Source of the DNA: AG-12 sp027339635
GTDB taxonomy: Bacteria; Chloroflexota; Dormibacteria; Aeolococcales; Bog-877
Length of the DNA: 8,542 bases
NCBI GenBank assembly: GCA_027339635.1
Contig: DAHWNZ010000080.1
Span: 1-8,542 of the forward strand
Direction of reading: 5' to 3'
Positions within the stretch are counted from its first letter, which is position 1; each line of letters begins with the position of its first letter. The position numbers and the translations under genes are program-made. This document shows, piece by piece, positions 1 to 6,690 of this stretch. The notes under the pieces are model-generated. The model was given only the letters and a program-made list of their open reading frames with translations. It had not been told where the DNA came from and did no database searches.

Positions 1-144
1 GGTCGGACCGGCGCCGGGCCGGATCTGTTCCAGCGTCGGGTCTGTGGCCCTCCGCCGTCGTTGGTGGCCCTCCGCTACGCCGGACGCAGCATTCCGATCC
101 TGGTCAATGACGCCTCGGGGCATCCCGAGCGCTCCACAGTGTGA
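1..144 (+). CDS. 3' end of an unidentified protein (partial, doubtful)
   Basis: Reading frame 1 is open from the window edge to a TGA at 142-144 and gives about 47 residues ending in ...RSIPILVNDASGHPERSTV. Most of its third codon positions are G or C, which is compatible with real coding sequence. The other plus-strand frames give arginine- and tryptophan-rich products or stop earlier. No domain can be recognised in so short a tail, so no function is offered. An imperfect hairpin follows at 145-171 (CCTCG and GCCC pairing with GGGC and CGAGG), which could be a weak terminator. The alternative is that this is non-coding DNA upstream of the transporter gene. Confidence 0.3.
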   Translation, partial: GRTGAGPDLFQRRVCGPPPSLVALRYAGRSIPILVNDASGHPERSTV

Positions 145-198
145 CCTCGGGCCCAGTGGGCGGTCGCGAGGCCACGCAGTACGCAGTAGCGTCCGAGC

Positions 199-228
199 TT
201 GACAAAGAAGGGGCTCACCCCTTAGACA
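199..228 (+). promoter_or_regulatory. Predicted promoter with a palindrome in its spacer, upstream of the MFS gene
   Basis: A perfect -35 box TTGACA lies at 199-204. A -10-like TAGACA lies at 223-228, 18 bases downstream. The spacer contains a perfect inverted repeat, AAGGGG-CTCA-CCCCTT, at 208-223. A repressor bound there would block RNA polymerase directly, so it is a candidate operator for an unknown regulator. The predicted transcription start near 235 lies inside the longest possible version of the MFS reading frame, which argues for the downstream start at 279. The -10 match is poor (3 of 6), so the promoter call is tentative, although the palindrome itself is clear. Confidence 0.4.
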
Positions 229-278
229 TAGCTCTTTCCCTTGGGGACTGGGCCTGGAGAGTGTTGGGAGGACTGACT

Positions 279-1616
279 TTGGATTCGACTTTGGGTGTGG
301 CCCGCGCAACCGACACCGGCGGCGAGCATTGGTTGCCCACCGACTCGTGGAACTTCACCTCATTCGTCCTCGGAATGGTCCTTGAGGCGTACATCTTTGG
401 AATGGCGGCTATCGCCACCGGTTGGGTCGCCATGCCGACCACCTTGCGGTCGCTGCTCCTCTCATGGGCGCCCCTCTGGCTGATCATCGGAATCGCAGTG
501 GCGGGGCCGCTATCGGACCGGGTAGGAAGGAAGACCACCTTCTACATCACCATGACCCTCTATGGGATCGGTGCGATCGGGCTGGTGTTCAGCTTCACAT
601 ACTGGCTGATCCTGATCTTCCTGGCCCTGATGCTGTTCGCCGCCGGCGGCGAGATGAACACGATCATGACGGCGTCTCACGAAGTCATGCCCGCCCGACA
701 TCGGAGCAAGACCATGATGCTGGAGATCAACGGCATCAACCTGGGGAGCCTGATCTTGGCAGCGGTGTCGCTGCTCAGCGCTTACAAGGGTGTGGCCTTC
801 GAAAGAGGCATGATCGCCGCCACCTTCATCGTGGTCTTGGCCGTACTGTTCTTTGCCAGAACCAGAACTCCCGAGTCGATCAGATGGCTGCGCTCCAAGG
901 GTATGGATCAGCGCGCCGAGACCGAAATAGCCCGCTTCTACGGCGTGGAGGAGTACCGTGCCCGTGACGCGGCGGCCGCGGAGGAAACGGCTGCCGCGCA
1001 GGCGAAGGGGGCCGTCCGCACGGTGTCCATAGGCCTGCGCCTGGTGGTGATCAGCTGCCTCGCGTTCGCCGGCACCACCGGATTCGGTCTGCTGACGTAC
1101 GTGCTGGGACCGGCTCACTTCCCGAAGTTGACCGCCGCCATCCTGCTGGTGGCCAGCATCACCGGCTTTGTGTCCGGCTTCTATGCCCTTTGGGCAGAAC
1201 GCTGGAGCCGCAAGAAGATGCTCTTGGTGGGATACTGCGGCACCTTCCTCGCGACCCTGATCATTGCCCTTACCACCAGCGCTTGGGCCGCCTCGGCGGC
1301 GCTGTTCTTCTTCCTCCTCGTCGTCCTCAACGTCTTCAGCAATGTCAGCTACCTGAGTCAGGACACGCTGAAGGGGGAAGTGTGGCCGACGGGCAGACGC
1401 GGAACCTACACGGCGGTGGTCCGGTTTGTGGGCATCGGCCTGTACATCCCCACGATCTATCTGACGCAGAGCTACAGCCTCAACACCTTCGTGATCTTCA
1501 GCCTTGGGGTCTGGGCGGTGGGCGCCCTTGCTTCGATAGTCTGGGCAGTGCGGGGAGTGGAGACTGGTGCCGGAGTCAGCCTTGACGTAGCCTCCGGCAC
1601 GGTGGGGGCGGCCTGA
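279..1616 (+). CDS. MFS transporter, probably a nucleoside or sugar importer
   Basis: This is a major facilitator superfamily permease of the inner membrane, about 445 residues from the TTG at 279. The first helix has the FxLGxxLEAYxFG pattern seen in metabolite:proton symporters. The family's loop 2-3 signature GPLSDRVGRK is at residues 76-85. A long hydrophilic loop (about residues 200-245) separates two blocks of roughly six helices, matching the usual 12-helix plan. The frame stays open to a GTG at 141, but TTG 279 has a GGGAGGA ribosome site 6 bases upstream, and the extra N-terminus contains a promoter-like element and rare codons (TTA, ATA, AGA). The substrate cannot be read from sequence. 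The downstream deoxyribosyltransferase, nucleoside hydrolase and sugar kinase suggest nucleosides or pentoses. A hairpin after the stop suggests it is transcribed separately from those genes, at least in part. Confidence 0.85.
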   Translation: MDSTLGVARATDTGGEHWLPTDSWNFTSFVLGMVLEAYIFGMAAIATGWVAMPTTLRSLLLSWAPLWLIIGIAVAGPLSDRVGRKTTFYITMTLYGIGAIGLVFSFTYWLILIFLALMLFAAGGEMNTIMTASHEVMPARHRSKTMMLEINGINLGSLILAAVSLLSAYKGVAFERGMIAATFIVVLAVLFFARTRTPESIRWLRSKGMDQRAETEIARFYGVEEYRARDAAAAEETAAAQAKGAVRTVSIGLRLVVISCLAFAGTTGFGLLTYVLGPAHFPKLTAAILLVASITGFVSGFYALWAERWSRKKMLLVGYCGTFLATLIIALTTSAWAASAALFFFLLVVLNVFSNVSYLSQDTLKGEVWPTGRRGTYTAVVRFVGIGLYIPTIYLTQSYSLNTFVIFSLGVWAVGALASIVWAVRGVETGAGVSLDVASGTVGAA

Positions 1617-1656
1617 GCCAGCAGAACCGAGCCAGGACCGCGCCCAAGATCGGCTG

Positions 1657-1695
1657 GCTCGGCGCCTTGCCGCCAGTTGGGCAAAGGCGCCGAGC
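1657..1695 (+). terminator. Strong hairpin after the MFS gene, probable T-tract-less terminator
   Basis: GCTCGGCGCCTTGCC (1657-1671) pairs with the inverted copy at 1680-1695, leaving one bulged A and an 8-base loop. That is a stem of about 15 base pairs, very rich in G and C. It starts 41 bases after the transporter stop codon. No run of T follows, as is common for actinobacterial hairpin terminators. It should separate the transporter transcript from the salvage genes, though partial read-through is possible. Confidence 0.65.
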
Positions 1696-1728
1696 AGGCC
1701 CCGATGTCGATGGGTGACCCTGTCCGGA

Positions 1729-1734
1729 TACGAT
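1729..1734 (+). promoter_or_regulatory. Possible -10 box for the salvage operon
   Basis: TACGAT at 1729-1734 matches 4 of 6 bases of the -10 consensus. It sits between the transporter terminator and the deoxyribosyltransferase start, where a promoter for the three-gene operon is expected. No convincing -35 box is visible at the right distance, so this is a weak call resting mainly on context. Confidence 0.2.
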
Positions 1735-1807
1735 TTGGGTGCGACTGTGAACGAGGCTCGTCCCGCATCGGGCCTTCGTGACGATTGGTGGCATGGAGGA
1801 AGTCCGA

Positions 1808-2338
1808 GTGCGTCTTTACATGGCCGGCCCGCTGTTCACCCCATACGAGAGGGCATTCATCGCGCAGAATGCGAAAACGCTCCGCGAGCTCGGCTTCGAT
1901 TGCTTCGTGCCCCACGAGCAGGAGGTGGTCACTCCCGACGAACGCCAGGGGGCATCACCCGGCGCCGAGGGTCGCTATCAACAGCAGGAGATGGCTGATC
2001 TCATCTTTGCCAAGGACAACACCGGGCTGATTGGCGCGGACGCGGTGGTGGCGCTGTTGGACGGGCCCACCATCGACGACGGCACCGCCTGCGAGATCGG
2101 CCTTTTCTACGGCCTCATGCGCCACGATCCCAGCAAGCTCGGGATTGTCGGAATCCTCACCGATACCAGGGCCAGCGTGGGATTCGAGGGGCGCGGTCTG
2201 AACCTCTACGTGCTGGGATGCATCCAGCGAGCGGGCGCCGTGTTCGACTCGGTTGAGAGTTGCATCCCGACCCTGCAGAGATGGCGATCCCAACTGGAGG
2301 TGTCCGCAGGCGCGTCCGACCAGGAGCAGCCAGGTTGA
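1808..2338 (+). CDS. Nucleoside 2-deoxyribosyltransferase family protein
   Basis: This enzyme family transfers 2-deoxyribose between nucleobases through a covalent glutamyl-sugar intermediate; relatives simply hydrolyse deoxynucleosides or their monophosphates. The N-terminus RLYMAGPLF (residues 2-10) is the family's first strand and nucleotide-binding turn. LLDGPTIDDGTACEIG (residues 83-98) is the signature block, with Asp90/Asp91 and the likely nucleophile Glu96. The length of 176 residues is normal for the family. The GTG start at 1808 is chosen because GGAGGAAG ends 5 bases upstream and places the protein start directly before the AGP motif. An ATG at 1793 and a GTG at 1778 in the same frame would add residues not seen in relatives. 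The stop codon overlaps the next gene's start, so the two are translationally coupled. Transferase versus hydrolase activity cannot be decided from sequence. Confidence 0.85.
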   Translation: MRLYMAGPLFTPYERAFIAQNAKTLRELGFDCFVPHEQEVVTPDERQGASPGAEGRYQQQEMADLIFAKDNTGLIGADAVVALLDGPTIDDGTACEIGLFYGLMRHDPSKLGIVGILTDTRASVGFEGRGLNLYVLGCIQRAGAVFDSVESCIPTLQRWRSQLEVSAGASDQEQPG

Positions 2339-3285
2339 GCACGTCTCGCCCGCGACGTTCGGTGCTGGTGGACTGCGACACAGGGATCGACGATGCTCTG
2401 GCGATCCTGCTTCTCGCCAATGACCCTGCCTGCGAGATAGTGGGAGTGGGCACCGTCGACGGCAACGTGGGTCCGGAACTGGGGGCCGCGAACTCCCTGC
2501 GGGTGCTGGAGGTGGCGGGTCTCGGAGCCGTACCGGTCGCGGTGGGAGCTGCCGCGCCGCTGCTGCAGGTCAGCAACCACGCCGAGTTCTTCCATGGCAA
2601 GGATGGTCTGGGTGACGCCAACCTGGCCGCACCCACGGGCCACTGGAGCGCCGAGTCGGCGGTGGAGCAGATGCTGAGGGTGGCGCGGTCGCGGCCGGGA
2701 CAGATAAGTCTGCTCGCCATCGGGCCGCTCACCAATGTCGCCCTGGCCCTTGGGGTCGAGCCACGGCTGCCGTCTCTCATTTCCGACCTCGTCGTGATGG
2801 GAGGTGCCGTTGGCTCGCCCGGGAACGAGAGCCCGTGGGCGGAGTTCAACGTGGCGCACGATCCCGAGGCAGCGGAGATCGTCCTGCGGGCACCGTGGCG
2901 GGAATTGGTGCTGGTGGGGCTGAATGCCACAAGCCAGGCGATGCTGGCACCTCGGGATGTCTCTCGCCTGGCGGGGTCGGGATCCGCTGCCGCCAACTTT
3001 GCCACGCGCATTCTGGAGCGGCAGATGGCTGCCTACGGCCGCTTCGAACTCTGCGACCCCCTGGCCGCCGGCCTGCTGCTGGATCCCTCTCTGGCCACGT
3101 ACCAGTCGCTGCCGGTGCATGTTGACCTGGACGGGGCCAGCACTCGGGGCGCGACGCTCGCGGACCGGAGGAGCAGTGTGGTCGAGCTGCCCCCTGAACC
3201 CCGCCCCGAGGTGCTGGTCGCAGACAAGGTCGACCACGCACGTTTTCTGGCGAGGTTCCTGGATCTTCTGGAGGGGGCCGGGTGA
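2335..3285 (+). CDS. Inosine/uridine-type nucleoside hydrolase with Cys at the usual catalytic His
   Basis: This is a calcium-dependent N-ribohydrolase of the IU-NH family, which splits nucleosides into base and ribose. The metal-binding N-terminus DCDTGIDDA (residues 13-21) fits the DxDxGxDDA signature. Further family blocks are Asn44 in DGN, HGKDGLG (87-93), IGPLTN (129-134), MGG (155-157), EFN (170-172) and CDPLAAG (from 240). The length of 316 residues is typical. The TTG start at 2335 overlaps the previous stop as TTGA and has AGGAG 8 bases upstream; a longer frame exists but would add an arginine-rich tail. The usual HDP motif reads CDP here: Asp241 is kept as the metal ligand, but the leaving-group histidine of well-studied members is replaced by Cys240. 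Base specificity may therefore differ. The ribose product would feed the sugar kinase encoded next. Confidence 0.9.
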   Translation: MSTSRPRRSVLVDCDTGIDDALAILLLANDPACEIVGVGTVDGNVGPELGAANSLRVLEVAGLGAVPVAVGAAAPLLQVSNHAEFFHGKDGLGDANLAAPTGHWSAESAVEQMLRVARSRPGQISLLAIGPLTNVALALGVEPRLPSLISDLVVMGGAVGSPGNESPWAEFNVAHDPEAAEIVLRAPWRELVLVGLNATSQAMLAPRDVSRLAGSGSAAANFATRILERQMAAYGRFELCDPLAAGLLLDPSLATYQSLPVHVDLDGASTRGATLADRRSSVVELPPEPRPEVLVADKVDHARFLARFLDLLEGAG

Positions 3286-3302
3286 AGTTGGGATCCCCGC
3301 CT

Positions 3303-3310
3303 AGAGGAGG
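3303..3310 (+). promoter_or_regulatory. Ribosome binding site of the sugar kinase
   Basis: AGAGGAGG lies 11 bases before the ATG at 3322. It is a strong Shine-Dalgarno match with a slightly long spacer. The gene therefore initiates independently, in contrast to the coupled junction between the two preceding genes. Confidence 0.6.
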
Positions 3311-3321
3311 GGGCCACCAGC

Positions 3322-4263
3322 ATGCCTGACGTGGTGGTGGTGGGCTCTCTGACCATGGACCTCAACGCCTTCTGCGAGCGGATGCCGAAGGCGGGAGAGA
3401 CCCTGCTCGGCGAGCAGTTCTCCATGGTGCCCGGGGGCAAGGGCAACAACCAGGCCATCGCCAGCGCACGACAGGGGGCGAGAACGGCAATGGTGGGCAG
3501 GGTTGGACGGGACTCCTTCGGCGACCGGGTCTTGGAGCAATTGGCGTCCGACTCGGTCGAGTTCCTCAAGGTGGTGCGGGATCCGGTGCTGCCGACCGGG
3601 ATCGCCCACATCAGGGTGGACCGGCAGGGCCAGAACAGCATCGTCATGGTGCCGCTTGCCAATGGCTCTATGGACGAGGACGCAGTTCTGGCGGCGGAGG
3701 AGACGATAGGGGGTTCGGGACTGCTTCTAACTCAACTAGAGATTCCCGTGGCCGCCACCCGAGTCGCCCTGGAGGTCGCGCGTCGGCGGGGCGTGACCAC
3801 TGTCTTGAACCCCGCCCCGGCCGCCAGGCTCGATTCAGAGCTCCTCGCTCTGGTGGACTTTCTGGTCCCTAACGAATTCGAGGCGGAAATCCTGACTGGG
3901 CAGGAGGCTGGTTCACCGGAAGGAGCGCTGAAGGCTGCTCGCATCCTTGTGGACCTGGGCTGCCGAGCTGTGGTGGTGACCCTGGGCGAGAGGGGCGCTC
4001 TGTACGCCGATCGGAATCTCGTCTTGAGAATCTCGGCATTGAAGGTCGAGGCGCTCGACACCGTGGCCGCGGGAGACGCATTCTGCGGCGGCCTCGCGGC
4101 CGGTCTTGCCGCCGGTGCCCCGCTGGAGCAGGCCCTGGCCAGGGCCACAGCGGCCGGAGCTCTGGCCACCACGGTGACCGGTGCGACCAGCTCACTTCCG
4201 ACCGACACGGCGACGATGGAACTGCTGGAGAGCAGCGGGGGGCCGAGCTTCGAGCGCGGGTGA
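3322..4263 (+). CDS. Ribokinase-family (PfkB) sugar kinase, probable ribokinase
   Basis: It transfers phosphate from ATP to a sugar, most likely ribose to ribose 5-phosphate, in the cytoplasm. Visible family features are the substrate-binding GGKGNNQA (residues 38-45; ribokinases usually read GGKGANQA), PNEFEAEILTG (183-193), the ATP-site block TLGERGAL (220-227), and the C-terminal signature DTVAAGDAF (246-254) with catalytic base Asp252. The length of 313 residues is normal for ribokinase. The ATG start is supported by AGAGGAGG upstream. The gap after the nucleoside hydrolase is 36 bases on the same strand, so the three genes look like one operon ending at the hairpin that follows. Ribose is the best-supported substrate because the neighbour releases it. 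A deoxyribokinase is a reasonable alternative given the deoxyribosyltransferase in the operon. The symbol rbsK is withheld because the substrate is inferred. Confidence 0.87.
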   Translation: MPDVVVVGSLTMDLNAFCERMPKAGETLLGEQFSMVPGGKGNNQAIASARQGARTAMVGRVGRDSFGDRVLEQLASDSVEFLKVVRDPVLPTGIAHIRVDRQGQNSIVMVPLANGSMDEDAVLAAEETIGGSGLLLTQLEIPVAATRVALEVARRRGVTTVLNPAPAARLDSELLALVDFLVPNEFEAEILTGQEAGSPEGALKAARILVDLGCRAVVVTLGERGALYADRNLVLRISALKVEALDTVAAGDAFCGGLAAGLAAGAPLEQALARATAAGALATTVTGATSSLPTDTATMELLESSGGPSFERG

Positions 4264-4288
4264 CAGGCGTGCTGCAGGGCCACCTGTA

Positions 4289-4316
4289 CCGCTCCAGGCA
4301 GGCCCGCCTGGAGTGG
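4289..4316 (+). terminator. Hairpin terminator of the salvage operon
   Basis: CCGCTCCAGGC (4289-4299) pairs with GCCTGGAGTGG (4306-4316) around a 6-base loop, giving 11 pairs including one G-T pair. It lies 25 bases past the kinase stop codon. No T-tract follows. It marks the end of the plus-strand operon before the convergent exporter gene. Confidence 0.6.
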
Positions 4317-4531
4317 GCACCGATTGAGGGCGGGCCCAGAGGGTGCCGGATGGGAATGGTCCTCAGCCCTCACTTCGGGAGTGCCATGCCGTGGGGCTGG
4401 TCGGATTGACGCCGGGGTGCGCTCATGGAGTGGATGGGCCATGGATGGCGGGACTCATGTTGGGGCGGTATTCAGATCACGGGCCACTTCGAATCCGCCT
4501 GGCACGCGTCAACCCATGAGGCGCTGAGCGT
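4317..4531. other. Intergenic space between convergent genes
   Basis: This stretch separates the kinase operon from the 3' end of the minus-strand exporter gene. Short open frames exist here but show no recognisable protein and no convincing ribosome sites. A weak 5-pair dyad around 4522-4534 (GGCGC-TGA-GCGTC) touches the exporter stop codon and could help termination on that strand. Nothing else is evident. Confidence 0.4.
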
Positions 4532-6589
4532 CTATCCCCTGGCGGGACGGGAGGGCCACCAGAAGGTGTCCCCGAGCTTCACCACGAGGGCCGGGACCAG
4601 CAGCGAGCGCACCAGCAGGGTGTCCAGCAGGACTCCGAATGCGACCAGGAATCCGAGTTCGGTCAGTGCCACCAGAGGCAGGATCCCGAGGACCGTGAAG
4701 GTCCCGGCGAGGACCAGTCCCGCCGATGTGATGACCCCTCCGGTCGCCGCCAGCGCCCGCAGCATTCCGGGGCCTGTCGGGCCAGCCGTCGCCTCCTGCC
4801 TCGCCCTGGCGCTGAGAAAGACGTTGTAGTCGATCCCAAGCGCGACCAGGAACACAAACCCCAGCAGGATGACCGAGGAGTCGACGCCTGCGAAGTGGAA
4901 AAGATAGCGGTAGGCAAGGATCGCAACTCCCAGCGAGGCCAGGAATGACACCACCACCGAAGCCACCAGGATGAGGGGGGCCAGGATCGCTCGCAACAGG
5001 ATTGCCAGCATCAGGAAGACGATCAGCAAGACGATCGGGATCACGACCATGCGATCTCGGGCTGCGGCCTGGTCGAGGTCGATCTGGGTTGCGGTGACGC
5101 CACCCACCAACACGGTCGCGCCCACGTGTCGCTCCTCGCGGTACCTGAGGTTCTTCACCGCCGTCTCTGCTCTGGATCCGGTCGGAGGCGATGTCAGGGT
5201 CGCCTGGAAGATGGCTATCCCGCCGCTCGTCACCGGGTCCCCGACGGCCCCAATGCCCGGTGTGTGGGCCGCGATAGAGGCGGCCGCAGGGGCTTTGGCG
5301 GGATCTCTCACCACGACGACCGCGGGTCCGCTGAGCCCGGCGGGAAAGGATTCATCGATGAGCCGCTGGGCCGCCACCGAGCCCGGATGGCCAGTGAAGC
5401 TGTCGGACTGGGGCAGGCTACCGGGGTAGGCGAGGGTCCCGATCGCCAGGACAACAAGCAGGGCCAGCGCCCCGCCCAGGATCTGTCCCGGGTGGCGGCC
5501 CACTCGACGGGCCACCCCGGACCAGCTCAGCCGGTGAGCGGTCGGCGTCTCCCCCAACCTGGGCACGAGCGGCCAGAATGCGGGCCTGCCGATGATCACG
5601 AGGAGGGCTGGCAGGAGGGTCAACGCGGAGATCAGGACCGCGGCTATGCCCACCGCTCCGACCGGTCCCAGGGCCCTGATGTCGTTCTCCTGGGCCACGA
5701 GGAGCACCAGCAGGCTCAAAATCACGGTTACGGCAGAGGTCACCAGGGTTGGGGCCACCTTCGCCAGGGCTGTCCTCATCGCCCCGGCAACGCTCTCCTG
5801 GGCTCGCAGCTCCTCGCGGTAGCGGGCGATGAGGAGGAGGGAATAGTCGGTGCCGGCCCCGAACATCAGGACCGTGAGGATGCCTATCGTCATCCCGTTG
5901 ACCACAAATCCGGATCGCGCCAGCAGGTAAACCGCCGCTTCGCCGATCACGCTCGCCAGCCCCACCCCCAGCAGCGGCAGCACCCACATCACGACGCTGC
6001 GATAGGTGAGGAGGAGCAGCACGGTCACGATGGCGATGGTGGCCAGCAGCAATGTGCCATCGATGCCGTTGAAGGAATTGGCGGTGTCCGCGAGCGTGGC
6101 GGCCGGACCTCCAACCCCCGCCTGCACGCCCGGCGGAAGGTGGCTCAGGTCCTTCTCGATCTTGGCCACGTCTGAGGCCACGGACACGGCACTCGTCCCC
6201 GGGGCGAGGGTTACGGGTAGGAGCAGGCCGGTGCGGCCCTTGGAGAGCTCCACCTGGCCAACGGTTCTGACGCCAGGCAGGTTCAGAGCCTGCACCTGGG
6301 CCCTGACCGCGCCGGCAGCCCGGAGGTCCCGGGCCGTGAGCCCGGTGGAGCGGTGCAGCACGATCAGAGCCGGCAGGCCGTCCAGCTTCGGGAAGTGCGA
6401 CTCATATTCCGCAACCAGGGTCGATGCCGCTCTGGACGGCACGAAGCTGGACTGGCTGTTCTGCTCGACTCCTGTGAGGCGGCCGGAGAGTGGCGCCAGG
6501 GCACCCACGACCATCAGCCAGACCACGACCACGAGCCACCTGGACCAGCGCCCGGTCGGTATGGCGGCCAACCGCGCCCAGATGTCCAT
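4532..6589 (-). CDS. MMPL-family RND exporter
   Basis: This is a 685-residue inner-membrane transporter of the MMPL branch of the RND superfamily, energised by the proton gradient. Members export lipids, antibiotics or other hydrophobic compounds. The layout is the family's duplicated plan: an N-terminal helix (about 17-36), a periplasmic domain (about 37-178), a helix bundle (179-335), a single helix (368-388), a second periplasmic domain (about 389-510) and a final bundle (513-672). The proton-relay motifs are present in both halves, GTDY (Asp248-Tyr249) and GIDY (Asp587-Tyr588). There is no long C-terminal cytoplasmic tail of the mycobacterial MmpL3 type. The ATG start has GGGGAGG 7 bases upstream. 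A TetR-type regulator is divergently encoded across palindromic operators, which suggests ligand-induced efflux. The exported compound cannot be inferred. Confidence 0.92.
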   Translation of the reverse strand: MDIWARLAAIPTGRWSRWLVVVVWLMVVGALAPLSGRLTGVEQNSQSSFVPSRAASTLVAEYESHFPKLDGLPALIVLHRSTGLTARDLRAAGAVRAQVQALNLPGVRTVGQVELSKGRTGLLLPVTLAPGTSAVSVASDVAKIEKDLSHLPPGVQAGVGGPAATLADTANSFNGIDGTLLLATIAIVTVLLLLTYRSVVMWVLPLLGVGLASVIGEAAVYLLARSGFVVNGMTIGILTVLMFGAGTDYSLLLIARYREELRAQESVAGAMRTALAKVAPTLVTSAVTVILSLLVLLVAQENDIRALGPVGAVGIAAVLISALTLLPALLVIIGRPAFWPLVPRLGETPTAHRLSWSGVARRVGRHPGQILGGALALLVVLAIGTLAYPGSLPQSDSFTGHPGSVAAQRLIDESFPAGLSGPAVVVVRDPAKAPAAASIAAHTPGIGAVGDPVTSGGIAIFQATLTSPPTGSRAETAVKNLRYREERHVGATVLVGGVTATQIDLDQAAARDRMVVIPIVLLIVFLMLAILLRAILAPLILVASVVVSFLASLGVAILAYRYLFHFAGVDSSVILLGFVFLVALGIDYNVFLSARARQEATAGPTGPGMLRALAATGGVITSAGLVLAGTFTVLGILPLVALTELGFLVAFGVLLDTLLVRSLLVPALVVKLGDTFWWPSRPARG

Positions 6590-6618
6590 CCCAGAGCCTC
6601 CCCGCGTTTTCGCTCATC

Positions 6619-6655
6619 TGCAGGCGGTAACCTGCACGGCATGGGCCGTCAGGTT
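6619..6655. repeat. Two overlapping dyads in the exporter leader
   Basis: Dyad A is AACCTG-C-ACGGC (6629-6640), loop ATGG, then GCCGT-CAGGTT (6645-6655): 11 pairs with one bulged C. Dyad B is TGCAGG (6619-6624), CGGTAA, CCTGCA (6631-6636): 6 perfect pairs. They share bases 6629-6636, so as RNA they would exclude each other. The predicted exporter transcript starts near 6650, inside dyad A, so dyad A is more likely a DNA site or only partly transcribed, while dyad B lies fully in the leader RNA. Confidence 0.5.
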
Positions 6656-6656
6656 G

Positions 6657-6662
6657 ATTATA
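6657..6662 (-). promoter_or_regulatory. Consensus -10 box of the exporter promoter
   Basis: On the minus strand, bases 6662 to 6657 read TATAAT, a perfect -10 box, placing the transcription start near 6650 and a leader of about 60 bases before the exporter ATG. No good -35 box is visible; the bases at the right distance fall in palindrome O2. The box shares bases with palindrome O1 and with the regulator's own -35 box, so the two divergent promoters physically overlap. Confidence 0.5.
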
Positions 6663-6673
6663 CAGTGTGTATA
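6659..6673. promoter_or_regulatory. Operator O1: perfect palindrome TATACA-GTG-TGTATA
   Basis: Two perfect 6-base arms flank a 3-base centre between the divergent exporter and TetR genes. The site lies between the -35 and -10 boxes of the regulator and overlaps the exporter -10 box. TetR-family dimers bind sites of this type, usually next to their own gene, so this is the best candidate binding site for the adjacent regulator. Confidence 0.65.
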
Positions 6674-6676
6674 GGG

Positions 6677-6690
6677 TATATCATGATGTA
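6677..6690. promoter_or_regulatory. Operator O2: near-perfect palindrome around ATCATGAT
   Basis: TATATCATGATGTA is a 14-base dyad with an 8-base perfect core and one mismatched pair (6679/6688). Its centre lies 17 to 18 bases from the centre of O1. It covers the regulator -10 box and the presumed exporter -35 region. Its sequence differs from O1 apart from the outer TATA-like bases, so it may be a second, weaker site or a site for another protein. Confidence 0.5.

Larger units (their letters stand above)
6654..6682 (+). promoter_or_regulatory. Predicted promoter of the TetR-type regulator
   Basis: TTGATT (6654-6659, 4 of 6 matches) and TATATC (6677-6682, 4 of 6) are 17 bases apart. The predicted transcript starts about 10 bases before the ATG at 6700, leaving almost no leader, which agrees with the absence of a ribosome binding site there. 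The spacer is filled by palindrome O1, and palindrome O2 covers the -10 box. Confidence 0.5.

Noticed and set aside
510..1118. Minus-strand open frame of 202 codons opposite the transporter
   Set aside because: Low-complexity His/Gln/Gly-rich product and antisense to membrane-protein codons; a typical shadow frame.
2206..3237. Long minus-strand open frames opposite the nucleoside hydrolase (343 and 284 codons)
   Set aside because: They are antisense shadows of a high-G+C gene with clear family motifs. Their products are rich in Arg, Gln, Pro and His and show no domain.
5126..6175. Plus-strand open frame of 349 codons opposite the exporter gene
   Set aside because: The product is rich in Gly, Arg, His and Gln with no domain, and it lies wholly antisense to an unmistakable MMPL gene.
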